Shown one piece after another: positions 26,296 to 34,635 of a stretch of DNA of 64,000 nucleotides. Both the position numbers and the translations under genes were made by a program. The stretch spans positions 992,001 through 1,056,000 of the forward strand of contig NZ_AKKC02000004.1 in the NCBI RefSeq assembly GCF_000282095.2, written 5' to 3'. The notes under the pieces are model-generated. The model had not been told where the DNA came from. It did not search any database and was given only the letters and a program-made list of their open reading frames with translations. Position 1 is the stretch's first letter. Every line of letters starts with the position of its first letter. Source of the stretch: Rhizobium sp. CF080 (GTDB lineage Bacteria; Pseudomonadota; Alphaproteobacteria; Rhizobiales; Rhizobiaceae).

Positions 26296-26991
26296 TTAGG
26301 CATGCCTCGATTTTCCTGTGGTCCGCTCCATGAGCTTGGATGCATAAGCGGAGGAGATATGAGCCCGCGCCGCGGCGATGGCTGCGTCGGCATCCCTTGC
26401 CTCGATCGCCGCAACGATCTTGAGATGTTCCTGGTGCGAGGCCTCTGCGCGTCGGGTATCGCCAAGATTGGTGCTTGGAATCAGCATCAGGCCGTCCCGG
26501 AGCGTATTGAGGGACACGACGAGATAACGGTTCCGCGCCGCACCCTGGATCGTCTGGTGAAGCGCGTAGTTGAGACGGGCAAGGTCGGCAGCGTTTTCGA
26601 TATATTCTTTCTCCTCGCTGACGATCATCCGCATCAGCTGAACTTCGGCTTGGGTGGCATTTACCGCAGCAAGGCCGGCGGCGGTGCCTTCCAGCAGTTC
26701 ACGCATATAATAAAGTTCGGCAATCATCTGATGATCAAGTTCGGTGACCTTCAGGCCTTTCTGGGAGGAGGAGGTGAGAATGCCTTCGCTTTCCAAACGG
26801 CGCAGGGCCTCTCTGACGGGCGTGCGGCTGACGTTGAACTGGCTGGCGACGTCTCTTTCACGCAATCGGCTACCGGGAATGAACTGGCCCTGACGGATGG
26901 CTTCGCGAATCTGCTCATATACACGTTCGGGCGCAGACTCGTTTGATTTTAATCGGCTTTTTTCGGTCGTTAGGTCGGTAATTTCAGCCAA
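26296..26991 (-). CDS. GntR-family transcriptional regulator, FCD subgroup
   Basis: The protein has about 231 residues from TTG 26991. The GntR winged helix is clear (PERVYEQIREAIRQGQFIPG, RLRERDVASQFNVSRTPVRE, ALRRLESEGIL), followed by an all-helical FCD effector domain (LYYMRELLEGTAAGLAA; H-x-x segments near LHQTIQG and ASHQEHLKIVAAIEARD). I prefer TTG 26991 because GGAG lies seven bases upstream; ATG 27036 has no ribosome site and would add 15 residues. The open frame continuing beyond is antisense to the CapA gene. It is divergent from the CapA-SDR-TTT operon, with a palindrome between them. FCD regulators usually repress and are released by an acid ligand. Confidence 0.88.
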   Translation of the reverse strand: MAEITDLTTEKSRLKSNESAPERVYEQIREAIRQGQFIPGSRLRERDVASQFNVSRTPVREALRRLESEGILTSSSQKGLKVTELDHQMIAELYYMRELLEGTAAGLAAVNATQAEVQLMRMIVSEEKEYIENAADLARLNYALHQTIQGAARNRYLVVSLNTLRDGLMLIPSTNLGDTRRAEASHQEHLKIVAAIEARDADAAIAAARAHISSAYASKLMERTTGKSRHA

Positions 26992-27051
26992 TTTCTCGCT
27001 CCGATGAGGCCTGCGCCGTAAGTTTCCGCCCAGCATTATGACAAAAAGCCG

Positions 27052-27088
27052 TTGACAAATCAATCTGGATTGTTTTGGTATGCCAAAA
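27052..27088 (+). promoter_or_regulatory. Promoter and GntR operator of the CapA-SDR-TTT operon
   Basis: TTGACA at 27052-27057 is a perfect -35 box, with a weak -10 (TTGGTAT) about 17 bases later. The palindrome TTTTGGTATGCCAAAA (27073-27088) overlaps the -10, the expected geometry for repression. It resembles the perfect palindrome at 12098-12107. Autoregulation by the adjacent GntR protein and control of the downstream operon are inferred from position. Confidence 0.7.
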
Positions 27089-27114
27089 AGTACAAACGAG
27101 GAGAGGGAGGTTCC

Positions 27115-28515
27115 TTGTCGGATTTCGTGAAGAAGAATGATGTTGCACGGGCGGACCGTATCGTCCTGGTCGGCGAATGCATGATTGCGCGTCCATGGTC
27201 GCGCATGACCGGGCCGGAGTTCGAGGGGGTCGTGGGCATCATGCGTGGCGCCGCCACCACTTATGCCCATCTCGAAACCGTCATCGGCCGCCCCGACGAA
27301 GTTGACGGCGCAAAGAGCAGCGACTGGCTCGGCAGCTATCTGATCGCGGAACCGAAAATGGCGGAAGAACTCGCCTGGGCCGGCGTCGATATCGTCTCGG
27401 CGGCCAGCAACCATAGTTTCGACTTCGGACAGGGCGGCATCCGTTCGACGCTCGCGCATTGCAGGAATGCCGGAATGGCGTGCGCGGGCATCGGCGAGAA
27501 TCTCGAAGCCGCGCGTGCGCCAGCGTATGTGGACGGACCGGCGGGTCGTGTCGCGCTTGTCGCGCTGAGTTCGGGTAACAAGGCTTACGAGATCGCCGGG
27601 ATGGACAAAGGCCGGATTCCCGGCCGCGCCGGCGTCAATGCGCTTCGGGTAAAGACACTGCATGTCGTGCCGCCGACCGAAGCGAAGTCGCTTCGGGAAA
27701 TCGGCAGGCGGCTTAGCATCCTGCGGGAAGGCGGGAAGCCAGGTCCTGCGAATGTCGGAATGGAAGCCGGCGAATTTCGCTTCGGATTGCCGGCCGACCA
27801 ATCGACGCGGGCGCAGAACGCCTTTGTCGAAGGGGAGGAATTCGGAACCCGCAACCTCTGCCATCCGTTGGATCGAGAGGCAAACCTCAGGGTGATCGCC
27901 GAGGCACGGGACGGCGCAGACCTCGTTCTCGTGGCACATCATTTCAATATATCGGATGGGGTGAGGGGCGACGCTCCACCCAATTTCGTCCGCGACTTTG
28001 CCCATGCGGCGATTGATGCGGGAGCCGATATTTTCATCGGTCACGGCTGGCACCGCACGATGGGGATCGAGATCTACAGGGGCCGCCCGATCATCTACGG
28101 CATCGGCAATTTCATCGCCCATTCCGAATTCATGTCGAATGTTCCGTACGACAGCTACGAAGCCTGGGGGCATCCGGTGGACCAGTTGACGACGCTCGGT
28201 CCGAACCTGCACCCGCTCCACCCGGGCCTCGACGGTCCTTCGGAAACGTGGTGGTCGTCGGCAATCATAGAGGTCGTGCTGAAAGAGGGGCGCCCTGCGG
28301 GGTTGCGCCTGACGCCGGTCGAACTCGGCCGTGATGTCGGTCCTGACGCGACGATGAGACGGCCGGTCGGCAAGGAGCGATATACCGATGGTCGTCCCCT
28401 GATCGCCGAGGGCCAGAACGCGAAGGCGGTGCTTGATCGATTTGCACGACTGTCCAGGCCGTTCGGCACGGAATTGAAGATCGAGGGAGATACCGCTTGG
28501 ATCGCTTGCGCCTGA
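27115..28515 (+). CDS. CapA-family (PGA_cap) metallophosphatase-like protein
   Basis: The protein has about 466 residues from TTG 27115, preceded by GAGGAGAGGGAGG. The CapA/PgsA fold of the calcineurin-like superfamily is visible: VGECMIARPWSR (the usual GD is GE here), SAASNHSFDFGQGGIRST, VAHHFNISDG, and the closing IGHGWHRTMGIEIYRGRP with IIYGIGNF. No signal peptide or membrane anchor is evident, unlike capsule-synthesis CapA. The open frame continues upstream through the promoter and operator, so a start there is unlikely. It opens an operon with an SDR and a TTT importer. An amide- or ester-hydrolysing catabolic role is more plausible than polyglutamate synthesis, but this is speculative. 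Confidence 0.78.
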   Translation: MSDFVKKNDVARADRIVLVGECMIARPWSRMTGPEFEGVVGIMRGAATTYAHLETVIGRPDEVDGAKSSDWLGSYLIAEPKMAEELAWAGVDIVSAASNHSFDFGQGGIRSTLAHCRNAGMACAGIGENLEAARAPAYVDGPAGRVALVALSSGNKAYEIAGMDKGRIPGRAGVNALRVKTLHVVPPTEAKSLREIGRRLSILREGGKPGPANVGMEAGEFRFGLPADQSTRAQNAFVEGEEFGTRNLCHPLDREANLRVIAEARDGADLVLVAHHFNISDGVRGDAPPNFVRDFAHAAIDAGADIFIGHGWHRTMGIEIYRGRPIIYGIGNFIAHSEFMSNVPYDSYEAWGHPVDQLTTLGPNLHPLHPGLDGPSETWWSSAIIEVVLKEGRPAGLRLTPVELGRDVGPDATMRRPVGKERYTDGRPLIAEGQNAKAVLDRFARLSRPFGTELKIEGDTAWIACA

Positions 28516-28655
28516 ACGGCCGATCGCAAGCGCATGATCGACTGGCACAGGCAAACGGCGCGCGTATCGGATGAGACCGATCCGGGCACTTTTCCAAAGT
28601 TCCGGTGAGCCCGGAGCCGCAATGCATCACGAAATACAAGGGAGATCGTATATCG

Positions 28656-29426
28656 ATGGGAGAACTTCAGGGGAAGGTCGCGCTCGTTACCGGTTCGTCG
28701 CGTTCGATTGGCGCGGAAATCGTCCGCACGCTCGCGAAGGCCGGAGCGGACGTGGCGGTCAATGCGCGCACATCCGGAGACGAGGCCGAGGCGGTTGCCG
28801 CCGAGTGCAGGGCTTATGGCGTCCGGGCGCTGGTGACGGTGGCCGATGTTTCGCTGCCGGATGAGGCGAGGAAACTGGTCGAGGACGTGCTCGAACATTA
28901 TGGCCGGATCGATATCCTCGTGAACAACGTCGGCGCCAGTCCTCGGGTGCCCTTTCTCGAGATGAGTTTCGACGACTGGAAGAAGTGCTTCGACATCAAC
29001 GTCAACAGCATGTTCCTGACCGCCAAATATGCTGCCCCGTCCATGGTGAAGAACGGCTGGGGGCGCATCGTCAACATCGGCGGGCACACCCAGCTCTATA
29101 CTCAGGGCCGAGGGGTGCATGTGAAAGGCAGCAAGGCCGCGGTCCAGGGTTTGACCCGCGGTCTGGCCGGCGAGCTTGCGCAATACGGGATTACCGCCAA
29201 CGTCGTCGCGCCGCACGGCATCGATACGCCGCCGCGCCACAACAAATACTATACCGACAACGACCCGAAGTGGGATGCCGCATCGCGCGGAGTGGACAAG
29301 ATTCCCGTTGGCCGCCTTGGGAAGCCTTCGGAAATCGCGGCACTTGTCAAGTTCCTGTGCTCGGACGACGCCAGCTACCTGACTGGACAGACCTATTTCG
29401 TCAACGGCGGCCACGCGGCAAGCTGA
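28656..29426 (+). CDS. SDR-family protein with non-canonical active site
   Basis: The 256-residue protein has a classical SDR fold: cofactor loop GSSRSIG at 13-19, NNVGA near 90-94, and C-terminal YLTGQTYFVNGG. The catalytic motif departs from YxxxK: K160 is present (GSK), but the position four before it is V156. The serine position after IVNI reads GGHTQ. Either other residues (H144, H155) serve catalysis, as in some divergent SDRs, or the protein is not an ordinary dehydrogenase. The start at 28656 fits the family N terminus (ELQGKVALVTG) and lies after AAGGGAG. It lies between the CapA-like gene and the TTT genes, on the same strand. Confidence 0.84.
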   Translation: MGELQGKVALVTGSSRSIGAEIVRTLAKAGADVAVNARTSGDEAEAVAAECRAYGVRALVTVADVSLPDEARKLVEDVLEHYGRIDILVNNVGASPRVPFLEMSFDDWKKCFDINVNSMFLTAKYAAPSMVKNGWGRIVNIGGHTQLYTQGRGVHVKGSKAAVQGLTRGLAGELAQYGITANVVAPHGIDTPPRHNKYYTDNDPKWDAASRGVDKIPVGRLGKPSEIAALVKFLCSDDASYLTGQTYFVNGGHAAS

Positions 29427-29503
29427 CTTCACAAGGTTCAATAGATGCCGGCCAAAGCAAGGGGAGAAGTTGCCTGCCGGTATCGTCAAAGAAGGAGGAA
29501 GAC

Positions 29504-30544
29504 ATGCGATCGAAAACCATTCTGTTCGCCACGGCCGCATTGGCGTGGTCGCTGACAGCCGCCGGCGCGTTTGCGGAAATGGTGGCGGAATTCTACAAAG
29601 GCAAGACCGTCCAGTTCATCGTTGGCTCCGACGTCGGCAGCGGCGGCGATACCTACAATCGCCTGATTGCCCAGTTCATTGGTCGGCACATTCCCGGCAA
29701 TCCGACCATCGTTCCGCAGAATATGCCTGCCGCCGGCGGCATCGTGCATATCAACTACATGTACAAGCAGGCGCATCGGGATGGGACCGAAGTCGGCCTG
29801 ACGCGCGAGGCGGTTCCCTTCGAACCGCTGCTGCTCGGCAGCAAATCGAAGGCGAATTTCGACGTCACCAAATTCAATTGGCTGACGAGCCCGAATTCAT
29901 TTCTCAATGTCGCATTGGCCTGGGAGACGTCCGATGTCAAAACGGCTGCCGACCTGCTGACCAAGGAACTGATCGTCGGTGGCGTGGGGCAGACGGGCTC
30001 GACGAACGACGCCAATATCCTCAGCAATCTGCTCGGTTTCAAGTTCAAGGTCATTCAGGGTTATCCCGGACCGGCCGCCGTCGATCTGGCGATGGAGAAT
30101 GGCGAACTCGAGGGGCGTGCGACGGCCGGCTGGACCGGGCTTACGACACGCCACGCCGACTGGCTGCGAGATAAGAAGGTCAAGATCCTCTACCAGATGG
30201 GCGCGACGCGCCATCCCAACATCCCGAGCGATGTTCCGACACTGATGGAACTTGCCAAGACGGAGGAGCAGAAGACGATCCTGATGCTGAAATATGCCTC
30301 GAACGAGATCGGCTTCCCCTTCATGCTCCCGCCGGACGTGCCACAGGACCGTGTGGATGCAATGAGGAAGGCGTTCGTCGATACGTACAAGGATCCGGAC
30401 TTCATCGCGGCCGCCAAATCCCAAGGCGTCGAAGTATTCCCGGTCGCGCCGGAGCGGATCATGGAAGTCTACAAGCAGGCCTATTCAGCTCCCAGAGAGC
30501 TGGTCGAAAAGCTGGCCGAGCTTTCCAAGGCGCCGGCGAAATGA
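29504..30544 (+). CDS. Tripartite tricarboxylate transporter substrate-binding protein (TctC-like)
   Basis: The 346-residue protein has a signal peptide cleaved after GAFA at residue 24. The mature start EFYKGKTVQFIVGSDVGSGG and the NPTIVPQNMPAAGG loop place it in a divergent TctC/Bug branch. GAAGGAGG precedes ATG 29504; the long upstream frame is inside the SDR gene. It is followed by a hairpin and the fused TctA-TctB gene, giving a complete importer. The differences from the two other TctC proteins here suggest a different acid ligand. Confidence 0.85.
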   Translation: MRSKTILFATAALAWSLTAAGAFAEMVAEFYKGKTVQFIVGSDVGSGGDTYNRLIAQFIGRHIPGNPTIVPQNMPAAGGIVHINYMYKQAHRDGTEVGLTREAVPFEPLLLGSKSKANFDVTKFNWLTSPNSFLNVALAWETSDVKTAADLLTKELIVGGVGQTGSTNDANILSNLLGFKFKVIQGYPGPAAVDLAMENGELEGRATAGWTGLTTRHADWLRDKKVKILYQMGATRHPNIPSDVPTLMELAKTEEQKTILMLKYASNEIGFPFMLPPDVPQDRVDAMRKAFVDTYKDPDFIAAAKSQGVEVFPVAPERIMEVYKQAYSAPRELVEKLAELSKAPAK

Positions 30545-30551
30545 CCAGCAC

Positions 30552-30574
30552 GCCCGGCCCCGCAAGGGCCGGGC
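30552..30574 (+). promoter_or_regulatory. Intercistronic hairpin between TctC-like and TctAB genes
   Basis: Perfect nine-base arms GCCCGGCCC (30552-30560) and GGGCCGGGC (30566-30574) with loop CGCAA lie directly after the TctC-like stop. The hairpin falls inside the first codons of the longest reading frame of the next gene, which argues that translation of that gene begins further downstream, at TTG 30604 or ATG 30616. Confidence 0.65.
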
Positions 30575-30603
30575 ACTCGATTGCGCATCTGGGAGGCGAG
30601 AAC

Positions 30604-32640
30604 TTGGAAACTGGCATGCTCGACGCGGCGCTGCATGCGCTGCAAATGATTTCCGATCCCTATCGGCTGATGATACTGGCGCTCGGCGTCGTCATCGGCC
30701 TTGTTGTCGGCATTCTGCCCGGGATCGGTGGACTTGCCGGAACGGCACTGCTTCTCCCCTTCACCTTTTCCATGGACACCTATACGGCCTTTGCATTTCT
30801 CCTTGGCCTCGGGGCGGTCACCGCGACCGGCGATCCGATCCCTGCTATCCTGTTCGGCGTTCCCGGCGGCGCAGGTTCTGCCGCGACGGTTCTCGATGGA
30901 CTGCCCATGGCACGGCGGGGAGAAGCGGGGCGAGCGTTGAGCGCGGCCTATATGGCTTCGCTGCTTGGAGGGCTTTTCGGGGCGGCACTGCTTGCGCTTG
31001 CTATCCCAGTCATGCGGCCGATGATGAAATATATCGGTTCGCCGGAGCTTCTGGCCTTCGCGGTCTTCGGGATTTCGATGGTGGCTGTCATGGCCGGCAA
31101 GTCGCCCATCCGTGGTCTCGTCGCCGGCTGCCTCGGCCTGCTGCTTGCGATGATCGGCGCTGATCCGAAGACCGGAACCGAGCGCTGGACGCTGGATACG
31201 CTCTATCTTTACGAGGGCCTGCCCATCCTCCCGGTCGTGCTCGGTCTTTTTGCGCTGCCCGAGCTTTGCGACCTTTCCATTTCCCGTGCGTCCATCAGTA
31301 CGGGAATGATAAAGCAGAATCCCAAGGATGGCATGCTGCAGGGCGCCCGCGACGTGTTCCGCAACTGGTGGCTCGTCATCCGTTGCGGTTGGATCGGCAG
31401 CCTGCTTGGCGCCGTGCCGGGCATCGGCGGAGCCATCGTCGATTGGGTCGCCTATGCGCATGCCCGGTCCACGGTGAAGGGTGCATCGGAAACCTTCGGC
31501 AAGGGCGATGTCCGCGGGGTAATCGCCTCGGAAAGCGCCAACAATGCCCGTGAAGGTGGGGCGCTGATCCCGACCATCGCGTTCGGAGTTCCGGCCACTG
31601 CGACCATGTCGCTCCTGCTCAGTGCGTTCCTGGTCCACGGGCTGCAGCCCGGTCCAGACATGCTGGGGCCGAACCTCAGTGTCACCTATTCGATGATCTG
31701 GAGCGTCGCGATCGCCAATATTCTGGGCGCAGGTCTATGCTATCTGTTCAGCGGCCAGTTCGCGAAACTTGCCACGCTGCGTTACACGCTCATCCTGCCG
31801 ACCGTGATGGGCATCATCTACATCGGCGCCTTCGAAGGGACACGAACCTGGGGCGACCTTTATGCGCTGCTCATCTTTGGCATCATCGGATGGACGATGA
31901 AGCAATCCCGCTGGCCGCGTCCGCCTCTGCTTCTCGGCATCGTGCTGGGCGATATCTTCGAGCGTTATCTGTTTATCTCGATCGATCGCTACGGCACGGA
32001 CTGGTTTGCCCGACCGATCGTCATCGTGCTGTTTGCCCTGGCATTCGTCGGCATCCTTCGACCGCTTCGCCAGGACATCGTCAGTCAGGGCGGCATCGCC
32101 AGGATGGTTTCGATGATAGGCAGCTTCCGAACCAAGACGTCGGACCTCCTGTATCTGCCGGTGATTATCGTCTTCTCCTATATGCTCTGGCAGGCGAGAG
32201 ACTGGGACAGCGAGCCCGCAACGGTGCCTCTGTTCGTGGGCACACTCGGACTTGGCCTGACAGTCATCAGCCTGCTGTCCCAATGGTTCTACCACCCTGG
32301 AGAACCAGCCGACGGTTCAGGCAGAATGCACATGGAACTGGAGGCGGAGACGGAGCACCTCACGCAGCGGACCATCTACACCCGCGCGGTCGTCTTCTTT
32401 GCTTGGCTGGTATTTTTTATCGTCTCCATGGCGCTGGTCGGGATCTTCGTGACGATCCCGCTGTTCGTGATCGGCTACATGCGAAGCGAGGCGAAGGAGC
32501 GCTGGCGCCTGGTCCTGCCGAAAGCCGTCATTCTGACGCTGTTCATCTATGTCGTCTTCGATCAGATCCTGCACATTCCGTGGCCGCGGACTGTCGTCGG
32601 CGAGTTCCTGCCGTCCAACTGGCGGGTGCCCGGAATGTGA
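30604..32640 (+). CDS. Fused TctA-TctB tripartite tricarboxylate transporter membrane protein
   Basis: The protein has about 678 residues from TTG 30604, preceded by GGGAGGCGAG. The open frame begins at ATG 30541 (overlapping the TctC-like stop), but those codons cover a hairpin. Residues up to about 480 are TctA (GLVVGILPGIGGLAGTA, FGVPGGAGSA, ASESANNAREGG). The remaining 200, after about 490, have the length, membrane segments and position of a TctB domain, with a hydrophilic linker near the GEPADGSGRMHMELEAETEH region. Single-chain TctA-TctB fusions occur in some TTT systems. It should form the membrane part of the importer served by the preceding binding protein. Confidence 0.85.
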   Translation: METGMLDAALHALQMISDPYRLMILALGVVIGLVVGILPGIGGLAGTALLLPFTFSMDTYTAFAFLLGLGAVTATGDPIPAILFGVPGGAGSAATVLDGLPMARRGEAGRALSAAYMASLLGGLFGAALLALAIPVMRPMMKYIGSPELLAFAVFGISMVAVMAGKSPIRGLVAGCLGLLLAMIGADPKTGTERWTLDTLYLYEGLPILPVVLGLFALPELCDLSISRASISTGMIKQNPKDGMLQGARDVFRNWWLVIRCGWIGSLLGAVPGIGGAIVDWVAYAHARSTVKGASETFGKGDVRGVIASESANNAREGGALIPTIAFGVPATATMSLLLSAFLVHGLQPGPDMLGPNLSVTYSMIWSVAIANILGAGLCYLFSGQFAKLATLRYTLILPTVMGIIYIGAFEGTRTWGDLYALLIFGIIGWTMKQSRWPRPPLLLGIVLGDIFERYLFISIDRYGTDWFARPIVIVLFALAFVGILRPLRQDIVSQGGIARMVSMIGSFRTKTSDLLYLPVIIVFSYMLWQARDWDSEPATVPLFVGTLGLGLTVISLLSQWFYHPGEPADGSGRMHMELEAETEHLTQRTIYTRAVVFFAWLVFFIVSMALVGIFVTIPLFVIGYMRSEAKERWRLVLPKAVILTLFIYVVFDQILHIPWPRTVVGEFLPSNWRVPGM

Positions 32641-32915
32641 GGACCGGAACTATTGGGGGCCGCGTATCCGGACCATCCCGGCAAAGCGGCGGCAAAATAT
32701 CATGCCGTCGCGTCCTCGCCGATCCGATGCCACGCCGGCATAACTGATTTGCCTTCCGCAAACTTGCGGATGGGCGCGCATGCTACTTAAGATTGGGTTG
32801 CATTGCTGGTTTTTGGCAAACGTCGTGCTCTGTGTCGGGAAAGAGAACACCGTCAAATCTCCCGTCGGAATTGCCAAGGACCCGGATGCCAAGGACATCA
32901 TCCTGGGAGGATATC
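32641..32915. promoter_or_regulatory. Intergenic region upstream of the exported esterase genes
   Basis: The 275-base gap separates the TTT operon from the esterase pair. It contains no recognisable gene; a reading frame joined to the esterase from 32793 lacks coding character. An AT-rich stretch at about 32780-32825 is a plausible promoter location. I see no clear palindrome or strong terminator. Confidence 0.35.
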
Positions 32916-34619
32916 GTGAACGGAAAATCAAGTCTGAAATGGTCTGCCCGACATATTCGGGCGACAGCGGTTAGCATAATGCTCGGCACCGTACTGGCGT
33001 TGGGGTTGGGTATGAGCGAGATGGCCCATGCGGCGCCGATCACCCAGGCTTCCGTCACCGGCGGCAAGGTGCAAGGCGTTCCGAGCGATACGGCCGGTGT
33101 GACGCAGTTCCTCGGTGTTCCCTTCGCCGGCAATGTCGGTGGGGAAAACCGATGGAAACTCGCGCCTGCGGTGAAGCCGTGGGACGGGGTTCTGGTGGCC
33201 GACAAATGGGGCGACCAGATGCTTCAAGACGCAAACAAGCTGAGCGACGCACCGATCAGCGACAACGGATTGAACCTCGCCGTCTGGACGCCAGCCCAAA
33301 GCACAAGTGACCGGCTGCCGGTGTACATGCTGATTCACGGCGGCGCCAACCGATTGGGCTCGGCCGCCATGCGAGACCTCTATGCCGCGCAGCTGGCTGC
33401 GAAAGGCGTGGTGGTCGTCTCGGTCCAGTATCGTCTCGGAGCTCTGGGCTGGCTCTCCCTGCCGGAGATGGCCAAGGAAAATGCGAACGGACCGAAGGGC
33501 AATTTCGGCGTCCTCGACCTCGTCGACGCGCTGAAATGGATTGAGAAGAACATCGCTGCGTTTGGCGGCGATCCCGCCACCGTGACGATTGGCGGGCAAT
33601 CGGCAGGGGGCGAAAACACGGTGGCGCTTCTGAGGACGCCACTGGCCAAGGGCTTGTTCAAGCGGGCGTTCATTCAGTCGAGTTTTACGGGGTTCCTGCC
33701 CGGAAAGGTGGTCGATTTTTCCAAGAAATCGCAGGACAATCAGAACGCGATCAACGCGCTTTTCGGCAAGGAGACGACACTTGCCGATTTGCGGGCCATC
33801 GACGGCAAAACCTGGTTGGAAAAATGGAAGGGCGGAAAAGAAACGCTGTTCGGTGTGATGGCGGGTGCCGTCGCGACCAACCAATTCTACACTATCGATG
33901 ACTACGTCTACACCCGAGATTCCGTAAACCTCTTGCAGCCGGGCGATTTCGACGGGCTCGACATCATTATCGGCCAGACGGCGGACGAGTATACCGGCCT
34001 TCGACCCAACGACTTGAAGATGACGGAGGAGGAACAGCAGAAAGCCATGCTCGCCGCCATTCGTCCGTACCAGGCGGGGAATGTCGACGAAAAGGTGTTC
34101 CCGCTTTATGCGACGGATGACCCGACCGAGGCCTATCGCCTGTCGCTGCGGATGCTCAACGACTACATGTTCGAATATGTTCGGGTGGGGGCGGAGTTCG
34201 CGAAAGCACACAGCAAGTCCAACGTTTATCTCTACTACTGGGATCATTGGCCGCCGGGCAAGGACCAAGGCTTTCGGCGTGCCTGGCACGCTGGCGACAA
34301 CTGGTATTTCAACGGCTCGCTCCGCGCTGGCAATTCCAGCCAACTGCCGTGGACGGATCCGGATTATGCAATGCGAGACATTGCGATGACCTATCTTGCC
34401 AACTTCATTAAGACCGGAGATCCGAATGGGTACGACGTCCCGCATTGGGGCCAGGTGACGGCGAAATCCGGTGGGCAGTTCCTTCGCTTCCATGAAGGCG
34501 ATGCAGCAATGCGCACCTCGACGATCTATCCGACACGCGATGCGTATTTGCGCAGCAAGATTCTTGAAGGAATCGGCATGACGGAAGCGGACGTAGACGG
34601 CGCCCCGCGGCGCCCCTAA
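32916..34619 (+). CDS. Secreted type-B carboxylesterase
   Basis: The protein has 567 residues from GTG 32916, chosen because GGGAGG lies five bases upstream and a signal peptide (hydrophobic core about 16-33, AHA near 39) follows; upstream codons are noise. The carboxylesterase family fold is evident: FLGVPFA, oxyanion loop HGG at 141-143, nucleophile S229 in GGQSAGG, and the late catalytic-histidine region AWHAGDNWYF. These enzymes cleave esters of aromatic or aliphatic acids outside the cytoplasm. It is followed 16 bases later by a second exported hydrolase. A hydroxycinnamoyl or tannin-like ester is a guess based on neighbours. Confidence 0.87.
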   Translation: MNGKSSLKWSARHIRATAVSIMLGTVLALGLGMSEMAHAAPITQASVTGGKVQGVPSDTAGVTQFLGVPFAGNVGGENRWKLAPAVKPWDGVLVADKWGDQMLQDANKLSDAPISDNGLNLAVWTPAQSTSDRLPVYMLIHGGANRLGSAAMRDLYAAQLAAKGVVVVSVQYRLGALGWLSLPEMAKENANGPKGNFGVLDLVDALKWIEKNIAAFGGDPATVTIGGQSAGGENTVALLRTPLAKGLFKRAFIQSSFTGFLPGKVVDFSKKSQDNQNAINALFGKETTLADLRAIDGKTWLEKWKGGKETLFGVMAGAVATNQFYTIDDYVYTRDSVNLLQPGDFDGLDIIIGQTADEYTGLRPNDLKMTEEEQQKAMLAAIRPYQAGNVDEKVFPLYATDDPTEAYRLSLRMLNDYMFEYVRVGAEFAKAHSKSNVYLYYWDHWPPGKDQGFRRAWHAGDNWYFNGSLRAGNSSQLPWTDPDYAMRDIAMTYLANFIKTGDPNGYDVPHWGQVTAKSGGQFLRFHEGDAAMRTSTIYPTRDAYLRSKILEGIGMTEADVDGAPRRP

Positions 34620-34635
34620 CGAGGAGGAGGATGGA

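Noticed and set aside
26992-28554. Long minus-strand extension of the GntR frame
   Set aside because: It runs through the promoter/operator and antisense to the CapA-like gene; the GntR fold begins only near 26991.
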